Below are positions 48,101 through 56,200 of a DNA stretch of 64,000 nucleotides, in pieces (position 1 is the stretch's first letter; each line of letters opens with the position of its first letter). The stretch is from contig NZ_CP081149.1 in assembly GCF_019665785.1 (NCBI RefSeq), positions 2,046,001 to 2,110,000 on the forward strand. The letters are read 5' to 3'. Origin of the DNA: Deefgea piscis (GTDB lineage Bacteria; Pseudomonadota; Gammaproteobacteria; Burkholderiales; Chitinibacteraceae). Position numbers and translations under genes: made by a program. Under the pieces are notes generated by a model. The model did not search any database. It saw only the letters and a list, made by a program, of their open reading frames with translations, and was not told the origin of the DNA.

Positions 48101-50754
48101 TCCTTCATAAAAACCACTGAATTGATACTGTCAACCAGTGTGCGCGTTTGTGCTTGGCTAGTACGGATAGACTCTTCAAATTGCTTGCGCTCAGTGATGT
48201 CCTGATGGATACCCGCCATCCGCAGTACTTTACCGTTCTCATCTCGCGATACAGCATCGCCGACGGCCAAAATCCAGCGAGGCTCACCGGATTTTGTTTT
48301 CATGCGTATCTCTAATCGATGCACGGGGATTTCATTATTTACAAACTGGGTAAATTTTTGCACAGCGTCGTCTACATCGTCCGGATGAACCATATTTATC
48401 CAGCGCTCGGCCGTATTGCCGTACAAGGCATCGAGCTCCTCACGCTGATAGCCGAGCATTTCCGACCAGATATTATTGGTAATCAGTTCATTGATATCCG
48501 ACTGCCAGTCCCACAGGGCCAGATTGGCAGAGTTCAATGCCAGCTCCAAGCGCTCTTCGCTGACTGCGCGGGCATTTTCGGCGGCCTTGCGCTCAGTGAT
48601 GTCGCGAAAAACCACCACGCTACCGACCAAAACCTCATTCTTATAGACTGGCGTAGTTGAATATTCGACGGGAACTGGGCTGCCATCCTTGCGCCACAAC
48701 ACTTCGTTATCCACGGTGCGCGGTTGTCCATCGACCGTAGTCAGATACATCGCACATTCACTGCGTGGATATTCGCGACCATCGGGATAATGATGATGTA
48801 CCAAGGCGTGCATTCGATTGCTAATCAATTCTTCTTCGGTAAACCCAAGCATGTCTAACACCGCCGAATTCACGAACGTCATGTATCCGTCCATATCCAT
48901 ACCGACAATGCCGTCGCCGACCGCGCCTAGAATCAGCCGACTACGCTCTTCAAGCGCCACCATTCGATCTTCAGCGGCTTTACGATCAGAAATATTACGC
49001 ACAGTAAAGCAAACGCAGCCTCCGCGGCCGCCCAACGCCGGTAATGGCGATAACCCCACTTCAACTGGGAACTCACGCCCACCGTTGCAAATACCTTGCA
49101 ACTCAAGACTTTTAATGGCCAATGAGTTGGCATTGACTTCGCTGGAATGGCTATCGAGCAAGGCGACGTGCAGCTCTTGAGCGGCGGGCAGCAAGGCATC
49201 GATGCTCAATGCTGCTAATTGCGCTTTGCTGTAGTCAAACATGGCTTCAACTTGGGCGTTTGCCAACACGATCACACAGCGCTCATCAACCACCAGCATG
49301 CCATCTGGCGCGGATTCGATAATGCCACGAAACCAAGCATCAGTTGCCCTGAACTCCTCTTGCTGAGCCTCAAGCGCAGACGTTTGCAACTCTAGGCGCA
49401 TTGCTTGTTGCTGCATTTGTTCGGCCTGTTGTTGCGTTTCCTTGAGTAACTGCTGAGTCTTGCCGTTACGTGCCAAGATTTCCAAACTCATCGCCAACAT
49501 GGGCATCACATCATCAAGCAATGACTGTTGTTCAGCGTCGATCAAATCAAAAGTTGCCAGTTCAACCACCGCCAGCAGGCGATCATTTCGCAATACGGGT
49601 AGCACAGCAATACAGCGCGGGACAGTTTCGCAAAAGCTGGAGCCAATGCGAATATAATCAGCAGGCGGTTGAGTGATGATGATTGGCGTGCGCTCTAATG
49701 CGCACTGCCCCACCAAGCCTTGCCCCATATTGAAACACTGGTCTAGATGCTTGCGCTCAAAGTTGGCATAGCCACCAAACAAGCGCAAGTGCTGCTGCTC
49801 TGCTTCGTACACATAAAAAGCGCCGTGCCCAAGCTTGAGTAAAGGCGCAATGGTAGACAGCAATTTTTGCCCTAATTCGCTGAATGAATTGGCCGTTTGC
49901 AACTCACTAGACAGTGAAGCTAGATGCGTCTTGTTCCAGCGCTGCGCAGCCAATTGCTTGGCTTCGGCCTGTAGCACTGCGATGGCCCTAGCAAGCTCAC
50001 CCACATCATTAGGGTAGTCAGTGTGTGGCACCAGCAGATTAAGCCTCCCTGCAGCCAGCTGCTCAACTGCATCGCGCACTCGGCCAATAGGCCTGCTGAT
50101 CGATCGGCTGAGCAGCCACGAAAACAAGACCCCAATCAACAAACCACCGATCAACAACTGAATGACCAGCCGCTCGTTTGCTTCGGCCAATGCTTTGATA
50201 TATTGCTCTGCAGTCAGTGCTGAAACTTCTTTCACCTTCACAATATTGGCTAAGGCATCGTCAGCACCCCACGCTACTTTTTGATAGTCAGGCGATGCCA
50301 CAAATGCGAGTGGTTCATTTTGTCCGACTTTTGATGCTTCAATGGCACGCGCCAAATTACGGTGGTACTGCACAAAATAGTCATCAAACTGTTGTAAATA
50401 CTGCTTAGCTTCTGGCGTATTAATATTTTTACGCGCGGCTTCAATCGCGCTGTGAAGGCCAGCCTCGGAGTCCGTAATTTTTTTTAACGCCTTCTCGCGG
50501 TCAGTCTGATTGCTGGAGATCAAAAACTGGCGCAAAGAGAGTCCCATGCGGCCATAGTGAATTCGGGCCTCTTTAATATCGGATATACCCTGAAAATCAC
50601 GGATTGCGACCGCTGCAAATTCGGTCGAAATTTGGCGCTGCGCCTGCAGGCCGAACACCCCAACCAGTAGCGCCACCAGCAAGATGGCGCCAAACCCCAA
50701 TGCCAACTTGCGACTTAAGGCCGCGCGCTCAAAAAAAGTCATTAGCCTTTTCAT
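45127..50754 (-). CDS. Hybrid sensor histidine kinase with five PAS domains, two receivers and an HPt
   Basis: A 1875-residue multistep phosphorelay protein. Order: two membrane helices (about 17-35 and 195-215) around a periplasmic four-helix-type region, HAMP (about 215-270), GAF (285-435), a Gln-rich coiled coil, five PAS/PAC units (near 475, 600, 735, 865 and 990), HisKA with phospho-His in SHEIRTPMNAIIG (about 1147), an ATPase domain with GNNAVKF, DSGIGM and GGTGLGL, REC1 (phospho-Asp about 1439 in LMDWKMPV), REC2 (about 1584 in LMDCQMPV), HPt with AHTLKGTAGT (about 1730), and an extra acidic helical tail. It lies upstream (same strand reversed) of the HD-GYP regulator, a possible partner. 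The signal is unknown. Confidence 0.93.
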   Translation of the reverse strand: MKRLMTFFERAALSRKLALGFGAILLVALLVGVFGLQAQRQISTEFAAVAIRDFQGISDIKEARIHYGRMGLSLRQFLISSNQTDREKALKKITDSEAGLHSAIEAARKNINTPEAKQYLQQFDDYFVQYHRNLARAIEASKVGQNEPLAFVASPDYQKVAWGADDALANIVKVKEVSALTAEQYIKALAEANERLVIQLLIGGLLIGVLFSWLLSRSISRPIGRVRDAVEQLAAGRLNLLVPHTDYPNDVGELARAIAVLQAEAKQLAAQRWNKTHLASLSSELQTANSFSELGQKLLSTIAPLLKLGHGAFYVYEAEQQHLRLFGGYANFERKHLDQCFNMGQGLVGQCALERTPIIITQPPADYIRIGSSFCETVPRCIAVLPVLRNDRLLAVVELATFDLIDAEQQSLLDDVMPMLAMSLEILARNGKTQQLLKETQQQAEQMQQQAMRLELQTSALEAQQEEFRATDAWFRGIIESAPDGMLVVDERCVIVLANAQVEAMFDYSKAQLAALSIDALLPAAQELHVALLDSHSSEVNANSLAIKSLELQGICNGGREFPVEVGLSPLPALGGRGGCVCFTVRNISDRKAAEDRMVALEERSRLILGAVGDGIVGMDMDGYMTFVNSAVLDMLGFTEEELISNRMHALVHHHYPDGREYPRSECAMYLTTVDGQPRTVDNEVLWRKDGSPVPVEYSTTPVYKNEVLVGSVVVFRDITERKAAENARAVSEERLELALNSANLALWDWQSDINELITNNIWSEMLGYQREELDALYGNTAERWINMVHPDDVDDAVQKFTQFVNNEIPVHRLEIRMKTKSGEPRWILAVGDAVSRDENGKVLRMAGIHQDITERKQFEESIRTSQAQTRTLVDSINSVVFMKDLQGRHLLVNDEYQRATGISKTEIIGKTDLDVMPLEVANAITTQDRLVMVSRERQTYEERVPHLELGPRDYITTKLPLINEQGEVYGMCGIATDITERKQAEKALQHANFLNEQALELTRAGHWHIPLNQGSEYYISSERNATILGDPPRPDCLYHLGKECFANAEKANKEAAELMYQNYAAALAGTVPRYDATYAYQRPSDGRVIWVRAMGQVVRDEHGTATDMYGVTVDITESKLAEDAIRDAKQIAEEATQTKSNFLANMSHEIRTPMNAIIGMSHLALQTQLDKKQRNYIEKVHRSGENLLGIINDILDFSKIEAGKMSMEQTDFRLEDVMDNLGHLVGMKAEDKGLELLFNTAPDVPTTLVGDSLRLGQVLINLGNNAVKFTEYGEVIVSIEKVFEDDDGVELHFSVKDSGIGMTPEQCGKMFQSFSQADASTTRKYGGTGLGLAISKTLVELMHGRIWVESEVGKGSVFHFHARFGLQASPVQRRMFRADELRGIKVLVVDDNPSAREILSSMSRSFGMVADVADGGHEALKMLDEAQRSTQNYDLVLMDWKMPVMNGVETVMQLQSRPYTKSPAVIMVTAYGGDEAVSGATGLALNSVLSKPVTASTLLVAISQALGKDVVTETRTDQKDHTYQEAMAKLAGARVLLVEDNDMNQELAKELLGQAGMIVVVANHGQEALDILALDQQFDGVLMDCQMPVMDGYAATRAIRQNPLTRHLPIVAMTANAMAGDRDKVIEAGMLDHIAKPLNVGNMFTTIAKWFSSAKPPVASVVTSLAAKDESGLPNLPGVEVSAGLATTQNNINLYRKILAKFREGQRDFASLFAAARQGTDARAAERAAHTLKGTAGTIGAKALQAAAGQLESACELGAADAVLDELLAKVLAELVPVIVGLDALDKPASADATVPWAAPAAPLALEALRPLLKRLKALLEDNDAEAADLAEEIGDLVKGSELEKAARKVCAAVNEFDFDAALDELLILLGQIN

Positions 50755-51090
50755 ACTTTATGCTCCACCTCATCAATCCGCACTACTCAACTTGGGTCAG
50801 TGACGGCGGCGGGTTGCGACTAATTACGGCTCTAGAACTGCTTGCCAAATTGCTTTAACTCGCCGATTGCACGCAGCCTTTATTCACTCAAAACTTGGTC
50901 AAGAAAACGAATCCACTGGGCGGCTGGCAAATACCACCGCTTGCGGCGACAGCAACAGGCGGATACTGGCGCCGTCGCGCAACATAGCTCGACTTTGTTC
51001 ATTCCGGTGCGGCCACCACGGAACCCCTTACGATGGCGCTCTTGATATTACCCAGATACACCGGCGCCACCGAACAGGGGCCGATGCCCG
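50755..51090. other. 336-base gap between the hybrid kinase and HD-GYP genes
   Basis: No recognisable gene, terminator or repeat. Short open frames occur on both strands (for example 40 codons on the minus strand with several cysteines) but none has a convincing ribosome site or family match. It must hold the promoter of the hybrid kinase. Confidence 0.5.
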
Positions 51091-52248
51091 CTATTGGGCG
51101 AGCGCCTGCTTTATGTATTCGCCCTTTTTCTGTATATCCTCATCTGAATCAGCAAAACGCAAGGCAATGGCACGAAATTCATCCTGAATTTCCAGAAAAG
51201 CATCAACCATATCGGGGTCAAAATGGCGGCCTTTGCCATCGAAAATGATGTGTATGGCTTTTTCATGCGGCATACCCGTTTTGTAAACACGGCGACTAAT
51301 TAATGCGTCGTAGACATCGGCCACCGCCATCAAGCGGGCCGAAACCGGAATTTGATCGCCAGCAAGTGCCTGCGGGTAGCCAGAACCATCCCATTTTTCT
51401 TGGTGTGATAAAGCGATTTCCTTGGCCATACTTAGAAAATCAACCTGCGTGCCGAGCGATTTTTCTGCATGGGCAATCGCCTCATATCCCAGCGTGGTGT
51501 GGTGTTTCATAATCTCGAACTCATACGGCTCGAAACGCCCCGGTTTGAGCAAGATGCGATCAGGAATGCCCACCTTGCCAATATCGTGTAACGGAGCCGA
51601 TCTAAACAACATATTGATATTGCTGGGCGTGAGGTAATCGACAAAACGCGGGGGGTTTTGCAGCTTTTCGGCCAAGGCGCGTACATAGTATTGCGTGCGG
51701 CGAATGTGGTTGCCGGTATCCAAATCACGCGTTTCGGCCAGCGTCGCCATCGCCAAAATGGTGACATCCTGAATCGCAATGACTTCTCGCGTGCGCTTGG
51801 CGACCTCTTGTTCGAGGTAGGCATTCTGATCCAGCAGAAAATCAGCAGCCGCTTTGACCTGCAATTGGGCATGCACCCGAGCCAATACAATCGGCGGGCT
51901 GATCGGCTTGGTGATGTAATCGGCACCGCCCAGTTCCAGACCTTTTTTTTCATCCTCGGTACTGGTCATTGCGGTAAGAAAAATGATCGGAATATGTCGT
52001 GTTGCCGGATCTTTTTTAAGTACCTCGCAAACTTGATAGCCATCCATACCGGGCATCATGATGTCGAGCAAGATCAAATCTGGCGGGTTTTCACTCTGCA
52101 CAATCTTGAGCGCTTTCTCACCGCCAGTGGCCACTTTCACCTTGTAAATATCTTGCAGCAAGGCCGACAGCAGCGAAACATTAACCGGCGTGTCATCGAC
52201 AACTAATATTGTGGCTTTTTCTGTTAAGTCGAGCGCATCCATTGTCAT
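51091..52248 (-). CDS. Response regulator with HD-GYP c-di-GMP phosphodiesterase domain
   Basis: The 385 residues contain a receiver domain (about 12-130, acidic pocket VVDD and phospho-Asp62 in LLDIMMPGMDG, Lys in TKPIS), a linker helix, and an HD-GYP domain (about 165-370). The catalytic HD is in HDIGKVGIPD (about 220) and the GYP motif in KWDGSGYPQAL (about 292), so the enzyme should hydrolyse c-di-GMP. This opposes the GGDEF enzyme at 6.3 kb. It lies downstream of no partner on its own strand except the hybrid kinase 336 bases on; a phosphorelay between the two is inferred. Confidence 0.92.
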   Translation of the reverse strand: MTMDALDLTEKATILVVDDTPVNVSLLSALLQDIYKVKVATGGEKALKIVQSENPPDLILLDIMMPGMDGYQVCEVLKKDPATRHIPIIFLTAMTSTEDEKKGLELGGADYITKPISPPIVLARVHAQLQVKAAADFLLDQNAYLEQEVAKRTREVIAIQDVTILAMATLAETRDLDTGNHIRRTQYYVRALAEKLQNPPRFVDYLTPSNINMLFRSAPLHDIGKVGIPDRILLKPGRFEPYEFEIMKHHTTLGYEAIAHAEKSLGTQVDFLSMAKEIALSHQEKWDGSGYPQALAGDQIPVSARLMAVADVYDALISRRVYKTGMPHEKAIHIIFDGKGRHFDPDMVDAFLEIQDEFRAIALRFADSDEDIQKKGEYIKQALAQ

Positions 52249-52461
52249 TCCCGAGTCGATAGAAGTAAGTATGTAGTCAGCAATCGAATAAACACTACTT
52301 TGTTATAGCCGCTCCAGGGATTTATTGCATAACATCGAAAGTCAAAAAATGCATTCACGTAAATAAGGATCAGCAAGGCGTCAATATACTATCTGGTGAT
52401 CGGCTTGGCGCAGCAAGTGAGTTCGCTAATAATAATGGGTATTGCCATCTAGCCATTATTT

Positions 52462-52470
52462 AATCAGTGG
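52462..52470. repeat. Left target-site duplication of the IS
   Basis: AATCAGTGG immediately before the left IS end, repeated exactly after the right end at 53520-53528. Nine bases is the usual duplication for the IS903 group. Confidence 0.93.
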
Positions 52471-52524
52471 GGCTTTGTTGCACAAATCAACTAGAGGGTA
52501 AGTCACCCCTAACCCCAGACGGAT

Positions 52525-53457
52525 TTATCCCACTCTTACCGTCATTGGCGTACCCAGTTGCGTGAAGCGATTTAAGATCGCTGCACGCACTTGCAACTCA
52601 GCCACCTGACGATCAAAGTCCCGCGCCATCACTCGTTCACCCAATAGTTTGAAGCATTGCATTTTGGTTTCTACCAAGCTACGTCGATGATACCCAGACC
52701 ATTTTTTCCAGATGGCCCTACCCAAGTATTTGGTCGCCCGTAAGATGTCATTCCGCGCTCTCGCTCCGGCCGTATTTTCTTTCCGAAATTGTGCATTTTT
52801 CCGTGTAGGAATAATCGCTGCCGCACCTCTTGCCGCAATGGCATTGTGGCATTCTTTGGTGTCGTAAGCGCCATCACCGTAAATCGCCGCAATCTGTTCA
52901 GACTCGGGAATCTGATTCATCAATTCCGGCAAAATGGGCGCATCACCTGTTTTGTTATCGGTGACCTCGATGGCACGAATTTCAAGGGTTTCGGCATCAA
53001 TGCCGAGGTGAACTTTACGCCACTGCCTACGATATTCAGCGCCGTGTTTTTTGGTTTTCCATTCACCTTCACCGAGCATTTTGATGCCTGTGCTATCGAC
53101 GAGTAAATGCAGTCCACCCTGACTTTGACGGGCCGGAATCGTGACTTTCAGCGTTTTTTGTCGACGAGAGATCGTGCTCGAATCAGGAACGTTCCAATCT
53201 AAGTTGGCGAGCCGAAGTAGGCTTTCAACCATGCCGGTTGCTTGGCGCAATGCGAGGCCAAACAGGCATTTGATGGTGAGGCAGAATTGAATGGCAGCAT
53301 CGCTAAAAGTGGGGTTTCGTCCGCGCTTGCCAGTGGGCTCAGCAGCCCATTTCAGCGCTGGATCAAGCCAAATCATTAATGCGCCACGCGATTTCAAAGC
53401 TGCGTGATAGCTTGGCCAGTTGGTGGTTTTGTATTTGTGGGGTGCTGGTTTGCTCAT
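52525..53457 (-). CDS. IS5-family transposase
   Basis: A complete 310-residue DDE transposase. Catalytic residues can be placed at Asp121 (LLVDSTGIK), Asp195 (YGDGAYDT) and Glu263 (RSLVETKMQCFK), the spacing of IS903-like enzymes. The N-terminus NWPSYHAALKSRGALMIW and the HRRSLVETKM block are typical. No frameshift or stop, so the element may still be active. Confidence 0.96.
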   Translation of the reverse strand: MSKPAPHKYKTTNWPSYHAALKSRGALMIWLDPALKWAAEPTGKRGRNPTFSDAAIQFCLTIKCLFGLALRQATGMVESLLRLANLDWNVPDSSTISRRQKTLKVTIPARQSQGGLHLLVDSTGIKMLGEGEWKTKKHGAEYRRQWRKVHLGIDAETLEIRAIEVTDNKTGDAPILPELMNQIPESEQIAAIYGDGAYDTKECHNAIAARGAAAIIPTRKNAQFRKENTAGARARNDILRATKYLGRAIWKKWSGYHRRSLVETKMQCFKLLGERVMARDFDRQVAELQVRAAILNRFTQLGTPMTVRVG

Positions 53458-53483
53458 ATCGCTATTCTATATCGCTATTCTAC
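53458..53483. repeat. Tandem 13-base repeat upstream of the transposase gene
   Basis: ATCGCTATTCTAT and ATCGCTATTCTAC stand head to tail between the transposase ATG and the right IS end, exactly where the transposase promoter should lie. It could set promoter strength or bind the transposase. Confidence 0.7.
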
Positions 53484-53519
53484 CAGCAGCATTGCGCCGC
53501 TGATTTGTGCAACAAAGCC

Positions 53520-53528
53520 AATCAGTGG
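53520..53528. repeat. Right target-site duplication of the IS
   Basis: AATCAGTGG immediately after the right IS end, matching 52462-52470. Confidence 0.93.
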
Positions 53529-53545
53529 CAGATGGCAATACCTAT

Positions 53546-55576
53546 CTAATCCATCAATCGCTGCTGCAAAAACACCAGCGTTCGGGCGAGTTCTTTAGCG
53601 GTTTCGGTGGCGTTTTGGCCGGTTTGATGGCCGCCGTGGGCTTTTTCAAAAAACAGCACTTCGTGCCCTGCTGCGGCCAGTTTTGCAGCCATTTTTCTGG
53701 CGTGAGCGGGGTGAACTCGGTCGTCACTACTGGCGCAACTGAGGAGTATTTTTGGGTAGCGGCTCGTGGCTGCACTGGCGATATGCTGATATGGTGAATA
53801 CGCGGCTAACACAGCGTGCTGGTCCGGAATTTTTGGGTCGCCGTATTCGCTTAACCAGCTAGCACCTGCGCCCAGCTCGGTGTAGCGCAGCATATCTAGC
53901 AACGGCGCTTCGCACACCACAGCTTCAAATAGCTCGGGGCGCTGCGTGAGACAAGCGCCAACCAATAGGCCGCCGTGGCTACCACCCTGTATCGCTAATT
54001 TAGCTGCCGAGGTATAGCCCTTGACCATCAAATCCTCAGCAATGGCAATAAAGTCATCAAAACTCACTTGCCGCCCAGCGCCTTGCGCCGCTTGATGCCA
54101 AGCTGGGCCAAATTCTCCGCCGCCGCGAATATTGGCGACAACAAAAGCCCCGCCTTTAGCCAACCATTGCGGGCCCAAATTGTCGACGTAATACGGCAAC
54201 AAAGACTGCGCAAAACCGCCGTAACCATAAAGAATGGTCGGTGTTTGTCCATCCAAAGCCAAAGACTGATGATGCACGATAAAATAAGGAATTAGCGTGC
54301 CATCTTTGGCGCTGGCAAAACGTTGCTGTTGAATAAAATGTTGGCTATCAAACGCCGCCACTTGTTGGCGCAGCATTTCTGGCGCTTGCTGGCCGAGTAA
54401 ATCGTAACGATACAGCGTGGCTGGATGTAAAAAATCGCTGTAATTGAAATACAAAATATCGGTTTGCCAAGGCTGATCAACAAACTCGATCACACCGCCC
54501 TCAGGCAACAAATTGGGCTGCTGCTGCCACTCCCCTTGCTGCCAAACAAAGCCATGCACCCGACTTTTAACGCAATCGAGCATCGCCACTACGAGACCGT
54601 TTAATGTGGCCTCAATGGTTTGAATGCTTTGCTGCGCCGTTGGTGCAATGAGCAGTTCAATTCGACCGAACTGCGCGGTTTTTGCATCGCACGCCACCGC
54701 CAGCAATGCACCAACCGGGTAAACCTGCCCTTGTCGCGACCAATTGCTGGCTAATTTAACGATAAGATCACCTTGGCTATACGCCAAAATTTCGCAACGC
54801 AAAGGCAGTGGCAAATGCTGCAATTGCAAGGCATCATCCAAGTGGTAATAGGCTTTTTGATCAAGACTGTGTGCGGCCTCGATCACATCAAATACCGTGC
54901 GGTCGCCATCTAAAAACCGCCAAGCCTGCGCCCTGAGCGCTGTTTCTGGCAGCACCACCAAATTATCTGCGTCATCCCAAGCTTGCCCGCGCTGCAATAG
55001 CCACACTTCACACGGCAAGCCCGCTTGCGTCAGTTGACTCTCGTCCCAAGCTGGCGCAACAAAAACGCTATTGGCGTCTCGCCAATGAATAACATTTTTT
55101 CCAAAGGGAAATCGAAAGCCGTTCTCAACAAAGCATTGCTGTTCAATATCGTATTCACGGCATACATGCCCGTCTGAACCGTTGATACTCAAGCTGATTA
55201 AGCACAAATTGGCTTGCAAAATGCAGTGTGAAATCCCCGCCAGCTGCCACTTCACCTCCTCAATCTCGGCCAATTGGTCCAAATCAAAGACGATTTGCCA
55301 TTGCGGATCGGTGCTTTGGTACGACGCCAATGTGGTTCGACGATAAACACCACGCGGCTGCGTGCTGCCTTGGTAAAAATGATAAAGCCAGTCGCCATGC
55401 TGGGCAAAATACGGGATTTGTTGTTGATCTTGACTAAATTGCAAGATTTGCTCGGTCATGATAGCAAAGCGCGGATCGGTGTCTAAGGCGTTGCGAGTAC
55501 GCAAATTTTGCGCAGCAATCCAGCTTTGCGCTTGATCGTGGTTTTCAAGAAAAACAAAAGGATCTGAATGTGGCAT
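53546..55576 (-). CDS. Prolyl oligopeptidase family serine peptidase (S9A)
   Basis: The protein hydrolyses peptides after proline. I choose the ATG at 55576 (MPHSDPFVFLENHDQAQ) for 676 residues; a TTG 13 codons earlier is less likely. An N-terminal beta-propeller (about 70-390) is followed by the alpha/beta-hydrolase domain with Ser in GGSHGGLLVG (about 534), Asp in SSDDRVHP (about 619) and His in AHGGHQTG (about 650). No signal peptide, so cytoplasmic. The IS ends 26 bases beyond its stop. A decayed relative lies at 43012. Confidence 0.93.
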   Translation of the reverse strand: MPHSDPFVFLENHDQAQSWIAAQNLRTRNALDTDPRFAIMTEQILQFSQDQQQIPYFAQHGDWLYHFYQGSTQPRGVYRRTTLASYQSTDPQWQIVFDLDQLAEIEEVKWQLAGISHCILQANLCLISLSINGSDGHVCREYDIEQQCFVENGFRFPFGKNVIHWRDANSVFVAPAWDESQLTQAGLPCEVWLLQRGQAWDDADNLVVLPETALRAQAWRFLDGDRTVFDVIEAAHSLDQKAYYHLDDALQLQHLPLPLRCEILAYSQGDLIVKLASNWSRQGQVYPVGALLAVACDAKTAQFGRIELLIAPTAQQSIQTIEATLNGLVVAMLDCVKSRVHGFVWQQGEWQQQPNLLPEGGVIEFVDQPWQTDILYFNYSDFLHPATLYRYDLLGQQAPEMLRQQVAAFDSQHFIQQQRFASAKDGTLIPYFIVHHQSLALDGQTPTILYGYGGFAQSLLPYYVDNLGPQWLAKGGAFVVANIRGGGEFGPAWHQAAQGAGRQVSFDDFIAIAEDLMVKGYTSAAKLAIQGGSHGGLLVGACLTQRPELFEAVVCEAPLLDMLRYTELGAGASWLSEYGDPKIPDQHAVLAAYSPYQHIASAATSRYPKILLSCASSDDRVHPAHARKMAAKLAAAGHEVLFFEKAHGGHQTGQNATETAKELARTLVFLQQRLMD

Positions 55577-55635
55577 AGGCGGTAACTTAACGAGAAGCGC
55601 GTCAATATACGCCAATGGCGTTAGCTTTCAACGCA

Positions 55636-55665
55636 AAAAAGCCACGAGCTAGCTCGTGGCTTTTT
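55636..55665 (-). terminator. Terminator of the PTS genes
   Basis: A perfect 30-base palindrome, AAAAAGCCACGAGCT and its complement, with A and T ends. It lies 14 bases after the EIIA stop and ahead of the S9 peptidase start. Confidence 0.9.
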
Positions 55666-55678
55666 AAACACCAACTAA

Positions 55679-56200
55679 TTACTTGGCTTTGAAGGTGTAC
55701 AGCACTGTTTTGCCTGCCTCAACCGAGCCGCTCGCCACACTTTCTAGTGCTTGGAACTGATCAGCGTTGGACAAAATCACTGGACTAATGATCGACGCAG
55801 CATGGGCTGCTAAATAATCAAGATCCAATTCCAAAACTGGGTCGCCCGCTTTAACACGTGCGCCTTGCTGTGCTAGACGAGTAAATCCTTGCCCGCCTAA
55901 TTTTACTGTTTCGATCCCAATATGCACGATCAATTCAGCACCTGAATCCGTCACCAAAGCAAAGGCGTGATTGGTATTAAAAATCTTCACCAATTCACCA
56001 TCACAAGGCGCCACAACGATTTTGCCTGTCGGGCGAATGGCAACACCTTCACCAACCGCTTTACTAGCAAATGCTGCATCAGGCACTGCTTCGATCGCAA
56101 CTACTTCACCACTAATCGGTGCCAATAGGATCGTTTCATTGCTATTTACTACGGGTGCTACGCTCGCCGCTGCTGGTGCAGCAGCAGGCGCAACTTCCAT
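55679..56200 (-). CDS. PTS EIIA component, glucose/GlcNAc family
   Basis: Accepts phosphate from HPr and passes it to EIIB. After a 20-residue Ala/Pro-rich lead, the EIIA(Glc) fold follows: LAPISGEVVAIEAVPD, then TNHAFALV with the supporting His78 and IVHIGIETV with the phospho-His93. 173 residues. The ATG overlaps the EIICB stop (TAATG), so the two are translated together. The Ala-rich start suggests derivation from a linker of a fused enzyme. Confidence 0.93.
   Translation of the reverse strand: MEVAPAAAPAAASVAPVVNSNETILLAPISGEVVAIEAVPDAAFASKAVGEGVAIRPTGKIVVAPCDGELVKIFNTNHAFALVTDSGAELIVHIGIETVKLGGQGFTRLAQQGARVKAGDPVLELDLDYLAAHAASIISPVILSNADQFQALESVASGSVEAGKTVLYTFKAK

Larger units (their letters stand above)
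52471..53519 (-). mobile_element. IS5-family insertion sequence (IS903 group-like), intact
   Basis: A 1049-base element bounded by 19-base perfect terminal inverted repeats, GGCTTTGTTGCACAAATCA at the left and its complement at the right, very like the IS903 ends. The 9-base target duplication AATCAGTGG is present at 52462-52470 and 53520-53528. A single transposase gene fills it. Exact flanks mean a recent insertion. Confidence 0.96.

Noticed and set aside
50755..51090. A 40-codon cysteine-rich minus-strand frame between the two signalling genes
   Set aside because: Weak start context and no recognisable family; not enough to call a gene.
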